This document shows, one piece after another, positions 11,114 through 22,812 of a DNA stretch of 64,000 bases; the stretch's first letter is position 1; the number at the start of each line of letters is the position of its first letter. Source of the DNA: Colocasia esculenta (taxonomy: Eukaryota > Streptophyta > Magnoliopsida > Alismatales > Araceae). The notes under the pieces are model-generated. The model was not told the origin of the DNA and searched no databases. It saw nothing but the letters and a program-made list of their open reading frames with translations. The stretch spans positions 68,392,015 to 68,456,014 of the forward strand of contig CM024756.1 in the NCBI GenBank assembly GCA_014218235.1, given 5' to 3'. Position numbers and translations under genes: made by a program.

Positions 11114-11220
11114 CCTGGTTACCAAGGATTTATCATAACTTATGCACAATTCCTATTACCCAAACAACACTTTCAAAATTTTTGGCCTTATTTAGGAAGC
11201 TGTTCAGCAAAAGTGAAACA

Positions 11221-12857
11221 TGGATGGTAATGGAGTTTTGGCATCGGGACAACCTTCCTCCATGGGAGGGTTACACCATCCGCCTCCGAGTGACTCCCTG
11301 GTGAAGCCCTCTTCTCCGGCTATCCCATCACAGGTCACTCCTCTCTCTCCAACCATGCCCCCGCGGGTTCTTCTAACTTGAATAGAGGTCGCTCAATGCG
11401 AGGCGTCATGGGCGTTCGTCTTCGAAGGGCCGCGGCCGGTCTGTCTTTGCCTCTGCAACTCCTCGGACGTGGTCCGATCTGTTTAAGGCTCCTGCTTCTT
11501 CGCCAGATCTTAAGCTTGAGTTCTTTGAACCAGTCTGCATCAATGAAAGCAAGCATGCTATTTACGAGCCTGAAGACTCTAAAGAGTTGGATGATGTGTG
11601 GTCTCAGGCGGTGGTGGGATATGTTCCAGGTTTGCAAACTTCTTATTTCCCCCTTCATGCTTTCATCAAGTCTAGGTGGTGTTCTCAAGGATTCGATCTT
11701 CACATGCTCGAGGATGGTTCTTCATTTGTACCTTTGATCTCCTTGAGGACATGCACAAGGTTCTGGAGGGGTTCTGGATGATCAAAGGCCATCCGATGAT
11801 TATTCAGAAATGGTCTTCAGATTTGAAGCTTGAGAAGGCGAGTCTAAAGGATATTCCATTGTGGATCACCCTTCATGGGCTTCCTCTCAATCTCTGGACT
11901 CGTCGTTTCATTGGAAAGCTGTGCAGTCTCTTAGGACGCCCTCTCTATCTGGATCGCTACACAGCTGAGCGGAAACGTCTCTCGTATGCTGTGTGTTCTT
12001 ATTCCTGCTGATATGGAGCTCCCAGATGAAATCTTCTATACGGATGGAAGTGGATCTTTGAGGAAAATAAAAGTTCAATATCCCTGGAAGCCCAGGCTTT
12101 GTTCGATCTGTCACTGCTTCGGACATGTTGATGAGAACTGTTCCATGATTCAGAAGAAGAAGCAAAGCCGATTGGAGTACAGGCCGAAGGCTGTCCAAAA
12201 CCCCAGGTCCCACTCCAAAATTCATTTGCTTGTCTTCAAGAGGTCGAAGGTGAGAAAGATTCATCTTCATCTCACCTGGTTGCTACTGGTGAAAGCCATG
12301 GCGAATTGGAGTCACGTACTCACGTGCCGCCCATGCACGCTGCATGGGAGAAGGAGACGGTACCTGCAAATCAAAGCAAGTCCGTTGCTAATCTTGGTGC
12401 GGATTTCCCTTCTAAAAATTTCGACCAAAGTTTGAATTCTACTGGATCTGTTGAAGATGCACCTACCTTGACTACTTCTGATGGGCTGGAGCTTCCTTGC
12501 GATTTGGTGGACCCTGCCAACTTGCCTGCGCAAGAACTATCCATTTTGGATGCTTCTTTTACGCATTCTAAGGAAGCTGCCCATTTTTTGGAGGGGGGAC
12601 ATCCAAGTGCTGCTAAAGCTATCCAGGCTACTAAGGAAAGAATCAGAGACTTGAAGGATCAAGGACGTAGTGGATCTCGCCTCCAACCATCTTTGGCAAC
12701 TCTCGACCAAGGACATTGGACTAGCTCTTCCAAAGCCAATTCCGGGCAAGGTTCTTCTTTACCAGGTATTTTAAAATTCAAAAACCTGCAATCAGTGGAT
12801 GAGGTGGACCGATTCAAATCAAAAGGAGGTAAAGGAAGGGATTTACCTCGGGTTTAA
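11221..12857 (+). pseudogene. LINE-O ORF1
   Basis: ATG at 11221 opens a Pro/Ser-rich leader (MDGNGVLASGQPSS) that meets a stop near 11380; the following part continues in other frames. The DUF4283-like domain lies at about 11585-12000 (VVGYVPGLQTSYF, RWCSQGFDLHMLE, IKGHPMIIQKW). The zinc knuckle is CSICHCFGHVDENC (about 12096-12140), matching CX2CX4HX4C. A frameshift at about 12240-12300 leads to the acidic tail, which ends with the family motif KFKNLQSVDEVDRFKSKGG and a stop at 12855-12857. ORF2 starts 33 bases later. At least three frameshifts make it non-functional. Confidence 0.85.
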
Positions 12858-12908
12858 AACTGTTATTTTGTTCCTTTTTCTCTAGTTATTATGAAGATCA
12901 TAACCTGG

Positions 12909-15060
12909 CCTATGCACAAACAATTGAATTGTACTTTTATCTCTCTTATTCCCAAGACCGCTGGTGCTGATTGTCTTGAGAACTATAGGCCTATCTCCTT
13001 ATGCAACTTCATCTATAAAGTTATTTCTAAAGTGATGGCCAATAGATTGCAGAAAGTTATGGATACAGTTATAAGCCCCAATCAATCAGCCTTCATCAAA
13101 GGTAGAGGTATCCACCAAAATGTGCTCCTTGCTAATGATATGTCAAAGATCTACATTCTAAATCCGCTGGAAAAAGAATTTGCTTCAAAGCTGATTTGAG
13201 GAAAAGCCTTTGATTCGGTCAATAGGTCCTTCATTTATGAAATGATGAGGAAAATGCTGTTTCCTTCAAAGTGGATAGAATGGATCAGAAATTGCTTAGA
13301 AACTCCTAAATTCTCTGTTCTTTTCAATGGTTCTCCAATTGGTTTTTTTGGAAGTGGTAATGGGATTAGACAGGGAGACCCTCTTTCTCCCTACTTGTTC
13401 ACTATTGCTATGGAGGGATTGACTTGTATGCTTGAGAAGGCAGTGTTAGATGGCAGCCTTAAAGTTCCTACAGCCGGAAATTGCAATGTTTCTCATACTA
13501 TATTTGCGGATGATTTGCTGATATTCATTCAAAATGATTATAATTCTGTGACAAAGTTGGCTGATATCTTAAATATCTTTGGTAGAATTTCTGGTCTTGC
13601 TCTTAATCTTCAAAAAAGCAAGGTTTATGTGGGGGCAACCATCAAAGATAAAGAGCAAATCTCTACCACTCTTGGTGTTGCAGAAGGTAACCTTCCAGTC
13701 CCTTACTTGGGTCTTCCTCTTTTCTCGAATGCTATCAATAAAAGCCATTGCCATCCCATTGTTGAAAAGATCAGAAAGAGGCTGAATTCTTGGAAATGTA
13801 GATTGCTTTCTAAAGCAGGAAGACTTGAATTGATTCGTTCAGTTCTTCAATCTTATGCTTTGTATTGGTCCAATGCTTTTATCTTACCTGCGGGTCTCAT
13901 TCATGAAGTGGAAACCATTCTCAGCAAATTCTTTTGGCATGGCACCCAAGAAAATAATGCGCTCCATATGGTGAATTGGTCTACTATTTGTAAACCAAAG
14001 GATGAAGGAGGGCTGAATTTGAAGAATCTCCAAGAATGGAATAAAGCAGGTATGATCAAGCTTCTCTGGATTTGCTTCAGGATAAGAAAACCATATGGAA
14101 TAACTGGATCAAGGAAAAGTACTTTAAGAGAAAATCTGTTTGGTGTGTTGAACCCAAATCTTACTATTCGGCTGCAATCAAAGGTATTTTGAAAGCTAGA
14201 AAATGGCTGGTTGAGCATGTTTCTTATGTTATTTCTACAGGAAATAAAACTAGCATGTGGTATGACCCTTGGATCAATGGAAAAGCATATACCAATTGTA
14301 TGGTGATAGGATAAGACAAGATTTAGGTGCTCCTAGAAATTTGCAGATTTCTAGTTTCATCCATGAAGGGGATTGGAGACTCCCAAATGCAACAACTCAT
14401 GAAATGATCACTCTCTGGCCTCAAATTGCTGCAATCCCTATCAGGAATAGTGGAGAAGATGCAATCATATGGAAGCATAATAATGGAAAATTCAATGTTA
14501 CCTCAGCCTGGAATGAAATCAGAATCAAAGGCATTACTTGGCACTACAATAGATGGACCTGGGATCGGCCTACAGTTCAGAAATTCTCTTTATGCACTTG
14601 GCAGGCTCTGCATAACAAGCTTCCAACTATTGATAATCTGCAAAGGAAAGGTAGAGTTTTGGCTAATCAATGTGTTCTTTGCTTGAATGATAATGAGAGT
14701 GCTTATCATTTGTATTTTACTTGCACTTACACTAGCTAGATTTGGAAATGTATCTTGAGCAGATATGACTTGTCTAGAAAGCCTCACACTTCTCTTCATA
14801 ATGAAATCTATGCTCTTCAGCAAGAGTTCCCTAAGAGTGGTATTCTATCTTTGATGGTGAAGTGGCAATCAGAACAGCTATCTGGTGGATATGGAGAGAG
14901 AGATGCATTAGAATTTTGAAGGGAAAAGAAAAGATAAAGTTCACATATTGCTTGAGATTCTGCATGATATCAGAAGTAGCATGGAAATGAAGGTTAAGAA
15001 TGCCAAATTATCTCCTCGTGAGAAAGGGTTTTAACTAGGTTCAACTTTACCATTCATTAG
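12909..15060 (+). pseudogene. LINE-J ORF2: RT and zf-RVT
   Basis: Starts at the RT motif QLNCTFISLIPK and includes RPISLCNF, SAFIKGRGIHQNVLLAND, GIRQGDPLSPYLF and catalytic FADD (about 13501-13518). SKAGRLELIRSVLQSY and the zf-RVT domain (CTWQALHNKLPTIDNLQRKG, then a Cys/His cluster and AIWWIWRERC in a shifted frame) follow. Breaks are a frameshift around 13195 (SKLI stop, then AFDSVN), another near 14090, one near 14285, and an in-frame TAG at about 14737-14739 where relatives have Trp (SxWIW). The C-terminus FNFTIH ends at 15058-15060. The EN is absent because of 5' truncation. Confidence 0.9.
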
Positions 15061-15273
15061 ATTACATCATTAAAGTTTATTAGTCTACCTGGTTCTAGTA
15101 TGTTTTGATTTAATTTATGATTCTACTTGGCAATTCTCTACTTGGACTCCTTCTACTAACCTTACAGGTTCTTGGCTTGGCTGCTACTGCGAATCTATGG
15201 GTAGTCTTCTACCATTTTCCAGCATGGAGCTTAAAAGGATTTGGGTGAAAGCTTTGTTATGTATCTCCTTATT

Positions 15274-15443
15274 CCATAGTCTACGGATTGTGTAGTCATG
15301 GAATAGCTTTATTGAAGTTTTCAGCTTTGTTTTACTAGATTGTAGTTTGGTGGAGTGAGAACATTCCTCCCCTTTGGGGTAGGGGTGCACTCTCCTGAAT
15401 TCATCTAGTAGTTTTTGTACCTCTGGTCATGACTTGTATGATC
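15274..15443 (+). other. LINE-J 3' UTR stem-loops
   Basis: Same three structures as LINE-N: 15274-15302 (CTAC/GTAG, loop GGATTGT), 15353-15392 (GAGTG/CACTC with CCCC/GGGG inside) and 15425-15443 (GGTCAT/ATGATC, loop GACTTGT, where one C-to-T change leaves a G-U pair). Confidence 0.65.
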
Positions 15444-15521
15444 AAAGGATCTGTAATTATTCATTATTAATACCATTTCTTACTTACCGAAAAAAAAAAA
15501 AGAAAAAAGATCATAACCTGG

Positions 15522-18500
15522 AATGTTAGGGGAATTAATAAATCTGAAAGATGCAGGGAGTTAAATAGAATAATTAGATCCTATGCATGTGAGATAGCTA
15601 TTATTGTGGAAACCAAGATTAAAACATCTCATGTCCCTATTCGAAGGAATTTAATTTGGCCTGAGGCCAATCTTCTATCTAATGACTCTGACCTATCTTA
15701 TGGACGAATTTGGATCTTGTGGAACCCTAATCTCTTCGATATTGAACTCTTAAGTTTTTCAACTCAGTATCTTCACATCAAAGGGCTGGATATTCGATCA
15801 AAGGTACAGTTCAGTATCACTGCTGTTTATGCTTCCAACAGTTCAGCTGACAGACGTCTGTTGTGGTCTGATCTCCACCAAATTTCTCTTACCACTCAGG
15901 GGAGACCTTGGCTTGTTGCTGGTGATTTTAATACAGTCAGATACCCTCATGAAAAAGTGGGTGGGCGTGCCATTCAGGAGTCTATTTTATCTAATTTAAT
16001 GATTGCATTGACTCTTCATCTCTTATGGATGTGAAATCGATTGGAAATTGGCTGTCTTGGAATAATAGAGGTGATAGTAGCAGGAGGATTATGGCTAGAC
16101 TTGACAGGTGCTTGATTAATCAGGATTGGTTAGAGACCTACATGGATACTATTTGGAGTATGGTGCTCAGCTTTTCTCAGATCATTCTATTATGTACATC
16201 AATTCTGATAAGGTTGTTCTGCGTGGAAAAAAACCGTTCAAATACTTCAACATGTGGAGCACTCACCCTGATTTCCTTGATGTCATTCGTTCTGCTTGGG
16301 CTACTCCTGTGATGGGCAATGCTCAGTACATTCTCTGTAGAAAGATTAAGTGTTGCAAAGAAGCTCTTAAAATTTGGAATAAGAATACCTTTGGTAACGT
16401 TGTGGATGGAGTTTCCAGTACCAAGATTGCTCTCACAGAATTACAGAAGGATTTGCAGCTAAACCCTCTTGATAGCCAGCTTATTAGCAAGGAGAAAGAA
16501 GTTAGAGAACAGTACATGTCAGCTTTGAACCGTGAGGAGAATTTTATCAAACAGAAATCTAGAGTTAATTGGTTGACTTTGGGCGATTCCAACACTAATT
16601 CTTCCATGCTTCCATTGCTGCTAGAAGAGTGATGAATACCATCAAGAAGTGTAAGGATGCTCAGGGAAATCTGATTGAGGACCAGATCCAAGTGGAGGGC
16701 CATACCATTGACTTCTACAAGTCGCTTCTAAATCAGCAACAGCAAGATATAAACATCCAAATTGATCCTTTGAAGACTCTAAATCAGGAGGATATTGCTA
16801 TCCTTAATGCCCCAATCACGGATGATGAGATCACTAAGGTTGTTTTCAAGTCTGCGAAGAACAAAAGTCCAGGTCCTGACGGATTCCGGCTGAATTCTAT
16901 CAAGTAACTTGGGATATTATTGGCCATGATGTTATAAAAGCTTGTAAGCACTTCTTCTCATCTGGTCAACTTCATAGACAAATGAACTGTACCTTCATTG
17001 CTCTTATTCCCAAATCTCAGGGGGCTGACAGTATGGAGCACTACAGACCTATATCTCTTTGCAACTTCATTTACAAAATCATTTCTAAAGTGATGGCCGA
17101 TCGGATGCAAGTTGTTATGCCTAACATTATTAGTCTCAATCAAGCTGCATTCATTAAAGGAGAAGTATTCACCATAATGTTCTTTTAGCAAATGATCTGG
17201 TCAAGGATTTGCATTCTAAAGTTAAAGGCAACAGAATTTGTTTTAAGGCTGATCTGAGAAAGGCTTTTGATTCAGTGAATAGAAATCTGATCTATTGCAT
17301 GATGAACGCTATGCTTTTTCCCGCCCATTGGATTCGCTGGATCAGGAATTTGATTGAGACCCCTACTTTCTCTATCCTCTTTAATGGTTCTCCAATTGGC
17401 TTCTCTCTTCTTCAAATGGTATTAGGCAAGGAGACCCTCTATCTCCTTATCTGTTTACCATTGCCATGGAATGCTTGACTTGCATGATTGAAAAGGAGGT
17501 TGCTACTGGCCGAATGCGTGTACCATCTGCTGGTCCTTTGACTGTCTCCCATATCACTTTTGCTGATGATCTTATTATCTTTACTCAAAAGGATATTGGT
17601 TCTATCCAGCAGTTATCTCTTATTCTTAAAGAGTTTGGGGATGTTTCTGGTCTTAAGCTTAATCACTCTAAAAGTAAGGTCTACATTGGGGCTGCAATTC
17701 AGAATAAGCAGAGAATTGTTGATTGTCTTGGGGTGGAGGAAGGCACGCTGCCTTGTCCCTACCTTGGTTTACCTCTGGTTTCCACTGGTATTAAGAAAAG
17801 TCACTGCCATCCTATTATTGAGAAAATTGGCCAACGCTTGCAATCTTGGAAAACAAGACTCCTGTCCAAGGCGGGAAGATTAGAACTGATTCGTTCGGTT
17901 CTTCAATTCTATACTATCTATTGGTCCAATGCCTTTATTCTTCCCTCTGGTTTGCTTCAGGAAATTGAAAGAATTCTTTGCAACTTCTTTTGGAATGGGA
18001 ATGGTCAAAGCAAATCTTTTCATATGGTGAATTGGGATACTATTTGCACTCCCAAGGAGGAAGGAGGATTAAACCTTAGGAATCTAAAGGATTGGAACAG
18101 TGCTTTTATGGTTAAAAATCTGTGGGATGTCTTACAAAAGTCAAATACTCTTTGGGTTCATTGGATCAATCATAAGTATCTTTCTAAAATCAACATCTGG
18201 CAAGCCGTCACTAAACCTCATCATTCAGCAGCTTGGAAGAGTATCCTTAAAGCCAGGACTCTTATTCAAAATCACATTTCTTACAACATTGCTCATGGCA
18301 GAGATTTTAGTATGTGGAATGACCCTTGGGTAAGAGCATTATCCATCTTTATGGTGATAGAATAAGGCAGGATTTAGGAGCTCCTCATGATATCTCTGTT
18401 TCTGAATTCATTGATAATGGCACTTGGAAGCTTCCAACTTCAACTTCTGTAGATATGTTCACTCTTTGGCCTCAAATTACTGATATTCCAATTCATAATA

Positions 18501-19034
18501 ATGATGTTGATGTCATCTCTTGGATTCATGACAGAGGCAAATTCAGTGCAACCTCAGCTTGGAACCAAATCAGAAATAAAAGACAACACTGGATTCCTTA
18601 TGGTTGGACTTGGGATCGTCCTCTCAACCCAAAGCATTCTTTATGTACTTGGCAGGCCCTTCACAAAAAGCTCCCCACTCTTGACAACATTCAGAAAAAA
18701 GGGTTCTCTATTGCGAACAGATGCTCTTTGTGTCTTAATGCCTATGAATCAATTGATCATTTATACTTTGAGTGCTCTTACTCTAGATGGATTTGGAAGG
18801 AAATCCTAAGGAGATTTGACTTCAGCAGGAATCCGCAGCAAAGGCTCATTCTGGAATTAAAGACACTCATGCATGCTTTCCCAATGAAAAGTAATCTCAG
18901 TAGTCTTGCTAAAGTGATTTTCAGATGTACTATTTGGTGGGTGTGGAGAGAGAGATGCCTTCGGATCTTTGAAGACTGTAAAAGAGATAAGATGTGTGTT
19001 CTCATTGACATTCTTTATGATACTAGAAGCATTG
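15522..19034 (+). pseudogene. LINE-O ORF2: EN, RT, zf-RVT (main segment)
   Basis: The first six codons are at 12891-12908, then LINE-J, then this segment resumes in the EN (NVRGINK, ETKIKTSHV, GDFNTVRYPHEK, SDHSIM). The RT has SPGPDGF, RPISLCNF, FKADLRKAFDSVN, SPYLFTIAME in shifted frames and catalytic FADD (about 17558-17571). A long frame at 17466-18365 covers the fingers-palm-thumb end, and 18326-19034 covers zf-RVT (CTWQALHKKLPTLDNIQKKG, CSLC, TIWWVWRERCLRIF). Frameshifts lie near 15990, 16130, 16610, 16900, 17165, 17410 and 18330. LINE-P interrupts the frame at 19034; the last codons are at 21087-21166. EN sequence is close to LINE-E. Confidence 0.9.
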
Positions 19035-21070
19035 TTTTTTTTGGTAAGTAATACCGGAGTTTTGTATTGATTTAGCAAATCAAAATAATGTACAAAGGAG
19101 GATCCATGCTACCACAGCCCAGTAGCTATGAACCCATAGATAGGGTATGAACCCATATAGAGGCAAAATCCTCAAACAAAGATGCAACAGACAACACCTT
19201 AATCAAGCCGAATACTAAAATTTCTGAAAATTCTCTTGGATCTGTGGGAAGTAGCAAGCGCCTGAGTGCTAGCCTCAGTAATGGTGCGAACATCATCAAG
19301 AATGGAGAGAAGAACTTGCACCTTACTCTATTTTTGGAGTCAAAAAATCCGGGAACACCTTTCCTTCCAAATCCACCAAAGCGCAGCTCTGAAGGTGCCA
19401 TGCCAAAGGAAACTCGAAATTAAAGCTTCACTTTCAGCAAATAAAGTATTTAGAGGTCTTCGATGAATATCCAACCGATGCAAAAGTTGCATCCAGATCC
19501 AGGAACTGTATGAGCATTGAAAGAATAGGTGATTGATATGCTCATCACTCGACTTACATAGAATGCAAATATTAGGACCACAGAAACTTCTTTTTTGAAG
19601 AATATCAAAAGTTGGGATACCGCCCATAAGAACTTGCCAAGCATGGAGGGAATACTTCTGAATGGTAGGACGTTTCCAGACAAGATGAACCCAAGGAATC
19701 TTCGGATAAACAACTCTTTTCAGATCATGAATATAGTTGCTAGTAATTGGCTTATTTTGCTGTCTCCACCCAATAGAATCATCACAGTTAGCATGTAATG
19801 GAATGCTAAGAATACGAGGCCACAGAAGAAGCATTTCACTAGAAGTTGGCGTTGGAAGGCACCATCTCCCTTCTTGAATGAAGAAGCTAACAGTTGCATT
19901 AGCAGGTAAGCCAAGCAAAAATCTGATATAATCTCCCCCATGCGAATTAATTGATTCCCCATCTATCCAAGGGTCAGCCCACAAGTTGATTGTATCCCTT
20001 TACCAATCTTATAGATTACCTGAGTTGTCATCCAATCTCTGGCCTGAAGAATACCCTTCCAGGCATGGGAATGATAATTTTGCAGTTTAGCAGACCATAT
20101 AGAGCTGTGCCTGAGATATTTACTTCTCACCCAATCAGTCCATAAAGTATCCTTATGCGATAAGATCCTCCAAAATTGCATAGAGAGCATTGCAGAATTC
20201 CAGGTAGAAAGGCGCCTAAGGCCCAGCCCACCTTCATCTTTTGGCCTACACAACCAGTCCCACTTAACCAAATGGAAAGGCTTGTAGTCACCAGAAGCAT
20301 GCCAGAAGAAGTTCCTTAGTAATCTTTCGACATCACCAATCAGTCTTTTAGGCAAGATAAAAGAGACCGCCCAGTAAATAGCATAAGAATTCAAAACCGA
20401 CCTGATCAATTCACCCTTCCAGCTTTAGATAGCATTCTGGTTTTCCAAGAAGCAATGCGCTTAGAGATTTTTTGGAGGATTGGCGCACAATGCATGCTGG
20501 TCAAAGAAGTGGAAAATAATGGCAAACCAAGGTACGTAGATGGTAAAACTCCCTCCTGCACTCCCAAAGCATGTAGCAATGCACTTTTGTGGCGGATGGC
20601 AGCCCCAACAAAGGCCTTACTCTTAGCAACATTTAATTGCAACCCAGAGTATTTATGGAAGGCCTTGAGAAGGTTAGAAAGACAATGGCTCGAAGAAACA
20701 TTAGGCTTTAAGAAGAGAAGCAGGTCGTCTGCAAAAATAAGATGAGATAACTTAACCGATCCAGAAGAAGGCACAAGCAATGAACCATCCGACACCTTTT
20801 CATCAATAAGGATAGACAGACCCTCCATGGCTATGCAGAAGAGGTAAGGAGATAATGGATCTCCCTGCCTAATTCCATTAGAAGAAGCAAAGAAACCGAC
20901 AGGACTTCCATTGAGTAACACAGAGAAAGTTGCAGTATTAATAAGAATCGCAGTCCAGTCGACCCACTGAGGAGGAAATCCCATTCTCCTAAGTAGAAGA
21001 AGAATGAATTCCCTATGAACCGAGTCAAAAGCTTTCCGAAGATCCACTTTCATACAAATAAGTTTACCCC
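19035..21070 (-). mobile_element. LINE-P, 5'-truncated, inserted in LINE-O ORF2
   Basis: Minus-strand LINE with eight T at 19035-19042 and the TSD GATACTAGAAGCATTG at 19019-19034 and 21071-21086 (16 bp). Its truncated 5' end falls in the RT just before KVDLRKAFDSVH. The 3' UTR hairpin is at 19105-19130 (minus strand GCTACT/GGTAGC, loop GGGCTGT, bulged A). The insert Q is a shorter copy of the same subfamily. Confidence 0.93.
19200..21070 (-). pseudogene. LINE-P ORF2: RT and zf-RVT
   Basis: Begins at MKVDLRKAFDSVHREF and includes GIRQGDPLSPYLF, catalytic FADD (about 20725-20740, FADDLLLFLKPN), SYLGLPLFS-like motifs, the thumb (SKAGRVN, then IRSVLNSYAIYWAVSF) and zf-RVT (HAWQVLMGGIPTFDILQKR, CILC, CSYSSWIW, ALWWIWKERC). 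Frames break near 20406, 19970 and 19340. The C-terminus ends at a TAA about 19200-19202. It belongs to the same ORF2 group as LINE-G and LINE-H (ALWWIWKERC, LKP after FADD), unlike the host LINE-O. Confidence 0.9.
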
Positions 21071-21086
21071 GATACTAGAAGCATTG

Positions 21087-21166
21087 TTGAGCATAAGTTG
21101 AAGAAAGAGTGCATATCTCAAAGGGAAAAAGGGGTTTTCACAAGATTTAATTTCTCCTTAAGTTAG
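21087..21166 (+). pseudogene. LINE-O ORF2, last codons
   Basis: Continuation of LINE-O ORF2 after LINE-P. The TSD keeps the frame (DTRSIVEHKLKK) and the segment ends REKGVFTRFNFSLS with a TAG at 21164-21166. The closing TRFNFS motif is shared with LINE-C (TRFNFSIS) and, as FNFTIH, with LINE-J, which confirms the natural C-terminus directly after zf-RVT. Confidence 0.85.
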
Positions 21167-21354
21167 ATTAGATCTTAGAAATTTCCTTTCAATAGTTCCA
21201 TGAGAAGTATAACTAATTGTGTTTCTACACTAATCTTTATCTCCAAGCTTGGTTCTATTTGTCTATTTCTCTTTGCAGGTTGTCAGAAAGGTTTCCATTA
21301 GCTTGCTGTTTGGAGTTGTGCTTGTAGGTCCTTTGTTCCTTTAAGGACCGTTTT

Positions 21355-21416
21355 CATAGGCTACGGATTGTGTAGCCATGAACTTTGACCATAATCTACA
21401 GCCTGTGTAGATATGG
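21355..21416 (+). other. LINE-O 3' UTR tandem bulged-A hairpins
   Basis: 21355-21380: CAT-A-GGCTAC pairs with GTAGCCATG around loop GGATTGT. 21389-21416: CCATA-A-TCTAC pairs with GTAGATATGG around loop AGCCTGT. Both have one unpaired A on the left arm. Confidence 0.7.
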
Positions 21417-21473
21417 CCTTTTGTACATTCTTTTCATTTGCAATATAGTTACTTTTTACCTACCAAAAAAAAA

Positions 21474-22812
21474 ACTTTCAAAAATTACACAAGCATGGCA
21501 AAATCTCAATTTCAGAATAGGGCTGATCCATACATGCATGATCCTCACAAACTTGGGCATACAGCTAGTTCTAAATCATGCAACAGTAGATTGACAAGAT
21601 TAACAACTAATCATGCTTGTAATTTCATGGAACAAAATAACTTCCATCATTCACCACCATGCACACTCATCCATCACACACCACATTCATCACACCGACA
21701 ATATACATGGCATATAAATAATTTACAGTATATCTTCATCGTGAAACATAACGAAAATAGTCGTATAGAAGGGCAGAACAGGTCACTGTTCTGTCCAGAC
21801 GAACTTGGCGGCGGTCTCTGGCCGCTAATTCAGTGTCAACGTCATAGTCGATGGACGCCAAGCATGATCTCAGCGTCAAGGGACATTGCCGTTAATGTCG
21901 GGTCTGTGTTCTGCACAGACCCGAGCTCCAAAGACGGGGTGAATGTGGGGGTCTAGGACACGAGGGAAAATTCATAAAAATTGTAAAACCATCCTAGACA
22001 CATACGAGGACGTTATGAATGGGGTACTTGCCTTTGAAAAATACACCAATGGATCTAGGGCTTGGAGAAGCTCTCCTTGGGCAGTCCCAAGAAGTTGCAA
22101 AATGGCCTCCAACATCACCTCCCTCCGGGTTCTTGGATGAAGATAGCTCCAAAGTACGGCCGGGGAAGTCTCCTCCTTCACTCCAGCTAGCTTCTTGTCG
22201 TGGAAGATGGCCGGATCCAGCTTCAGAGGGTCAGATTTTGGGTGCAAAGTGGGGGTTTTTCTCAGCTTTCCTCTAGGGTTTTCTTCTCCTCTCTTTTCTC
22301 TCTCTGCAAAGGCCAAGAGAAGAGATAGGGTTGCACAAATGGGGCTCTTTTGAAGAGGAGAGGCTCTTCTCCCACGCATGGGGTGACAAGATGTGTTTCA
22401 GACCGTTGGGGGACATCTCCCCAATGGGTGAGCTGCCTTGCTTCCAGAATTTTCGGCTCTGCTGCGCATGCAGGCCAGAGAAGTTGGCCTCCACATCGTT
22501 AGACGCTGGGATTAGTGTTGGCGTCCATGGGTGGACGCTGACACCTCATCGACGTCCTGATATTGACGCCAATCTGGCCTTCGGCCAGAACTCTAAAACA
22601 TGCAGAAACCATGCACCTTACACCTATATACATGCTATATGTATACATTATCATGTACACACTACCATCAAGCATTACATACATTATTTATACTTAAGCT
22701 ATACATATACACACATAAATATACCAACAATACATACGTAGATACATACATACGTACATACACGACACGAATCATTTACATGCAATAATCCAGAAAATTC
22801 GAGGGCCTTACA
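21474..22812 (-). mobile_element. Ty3/gypsy-like LTR, 5' terminus at 22812
   Basis: On the minus strand it begins TGTAAGGCCCTC at 22812, a terminus typical of plant Tekay/Del-type LTRs. It has a TATAAATA box near 22694, an AAACCCTAG-containing pyrimidine/purine-rich leader near 22260-22290, and a splice-donor-like GCAAGTACC near 22028. Neither gag nor pol is in the window. The satellite starts immediately beyond the terminus, so the element probably inserted into the array. ORFs here are short and unsupported. Confidence 0.6.

Larger units (their letters stand above)
9917..11180 (-). mobile_element. Part of a long Ty3/gypsy-like LTR (distal portion)
   Basis: Non-LINE sequence between LINE-N and LINE-O, interrupted by the short insert Q (10967-11113). 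On the minus strand it holds a GTG/ATGTG-rich stretch and GC-rich blocks that resemble the distal part of long Tekay/Del-type LTRs. It is taken as continuous with 21474-22812, which has a clear LTR terminus, because LINE-O lies between them with a short TSD. No coding region of the element is in the window. Short ORFs here are not supported as genes. Confidence 0.5.
12909..15506 (+). mobile_element. LINE-J, 5'-truncated, inserted at the ORF2 start of LINE-O
   Basis: Bounded by the 15-bp TSD AAGATCATAACCTGG at 12894-12908 and 15507-15521, which is codons 2-6 of the LINE-O ORF2. The insert starts inside its own RT. Its tail is twelve A, one G and six A. The 3' UTR is close to those of LINE-N and LINE-K. 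Confidence 0.93.
11181..21473 (+). mobile_element. LINE-O, long element split by LINE-J and LINE-P
   Basis: Plus-strand LINE with ORF1 (11221-12857) and ORF2 (12891 onward, resuming at 15522 and ending at 21166), followed by nine A at 21465-21473. Flanking ACTTTCAAAA is at 11169-11178 and 21474-21483, a probable TSD. Its 5' end lacks the CTCTCTAG hairpin seen in other copies, so it is slightly truncated or belongs to another subfamily. Without the two nested inserts it is about 5.6 kb. Confidence 0.85.

Noticed and set aside
21438..22741. ORFs of 130-170 codons near 21.4-22.7 kb
   Set aside because: They overlap on opposite strands, have no recognisable motif and cover the LTR promoter and leader.
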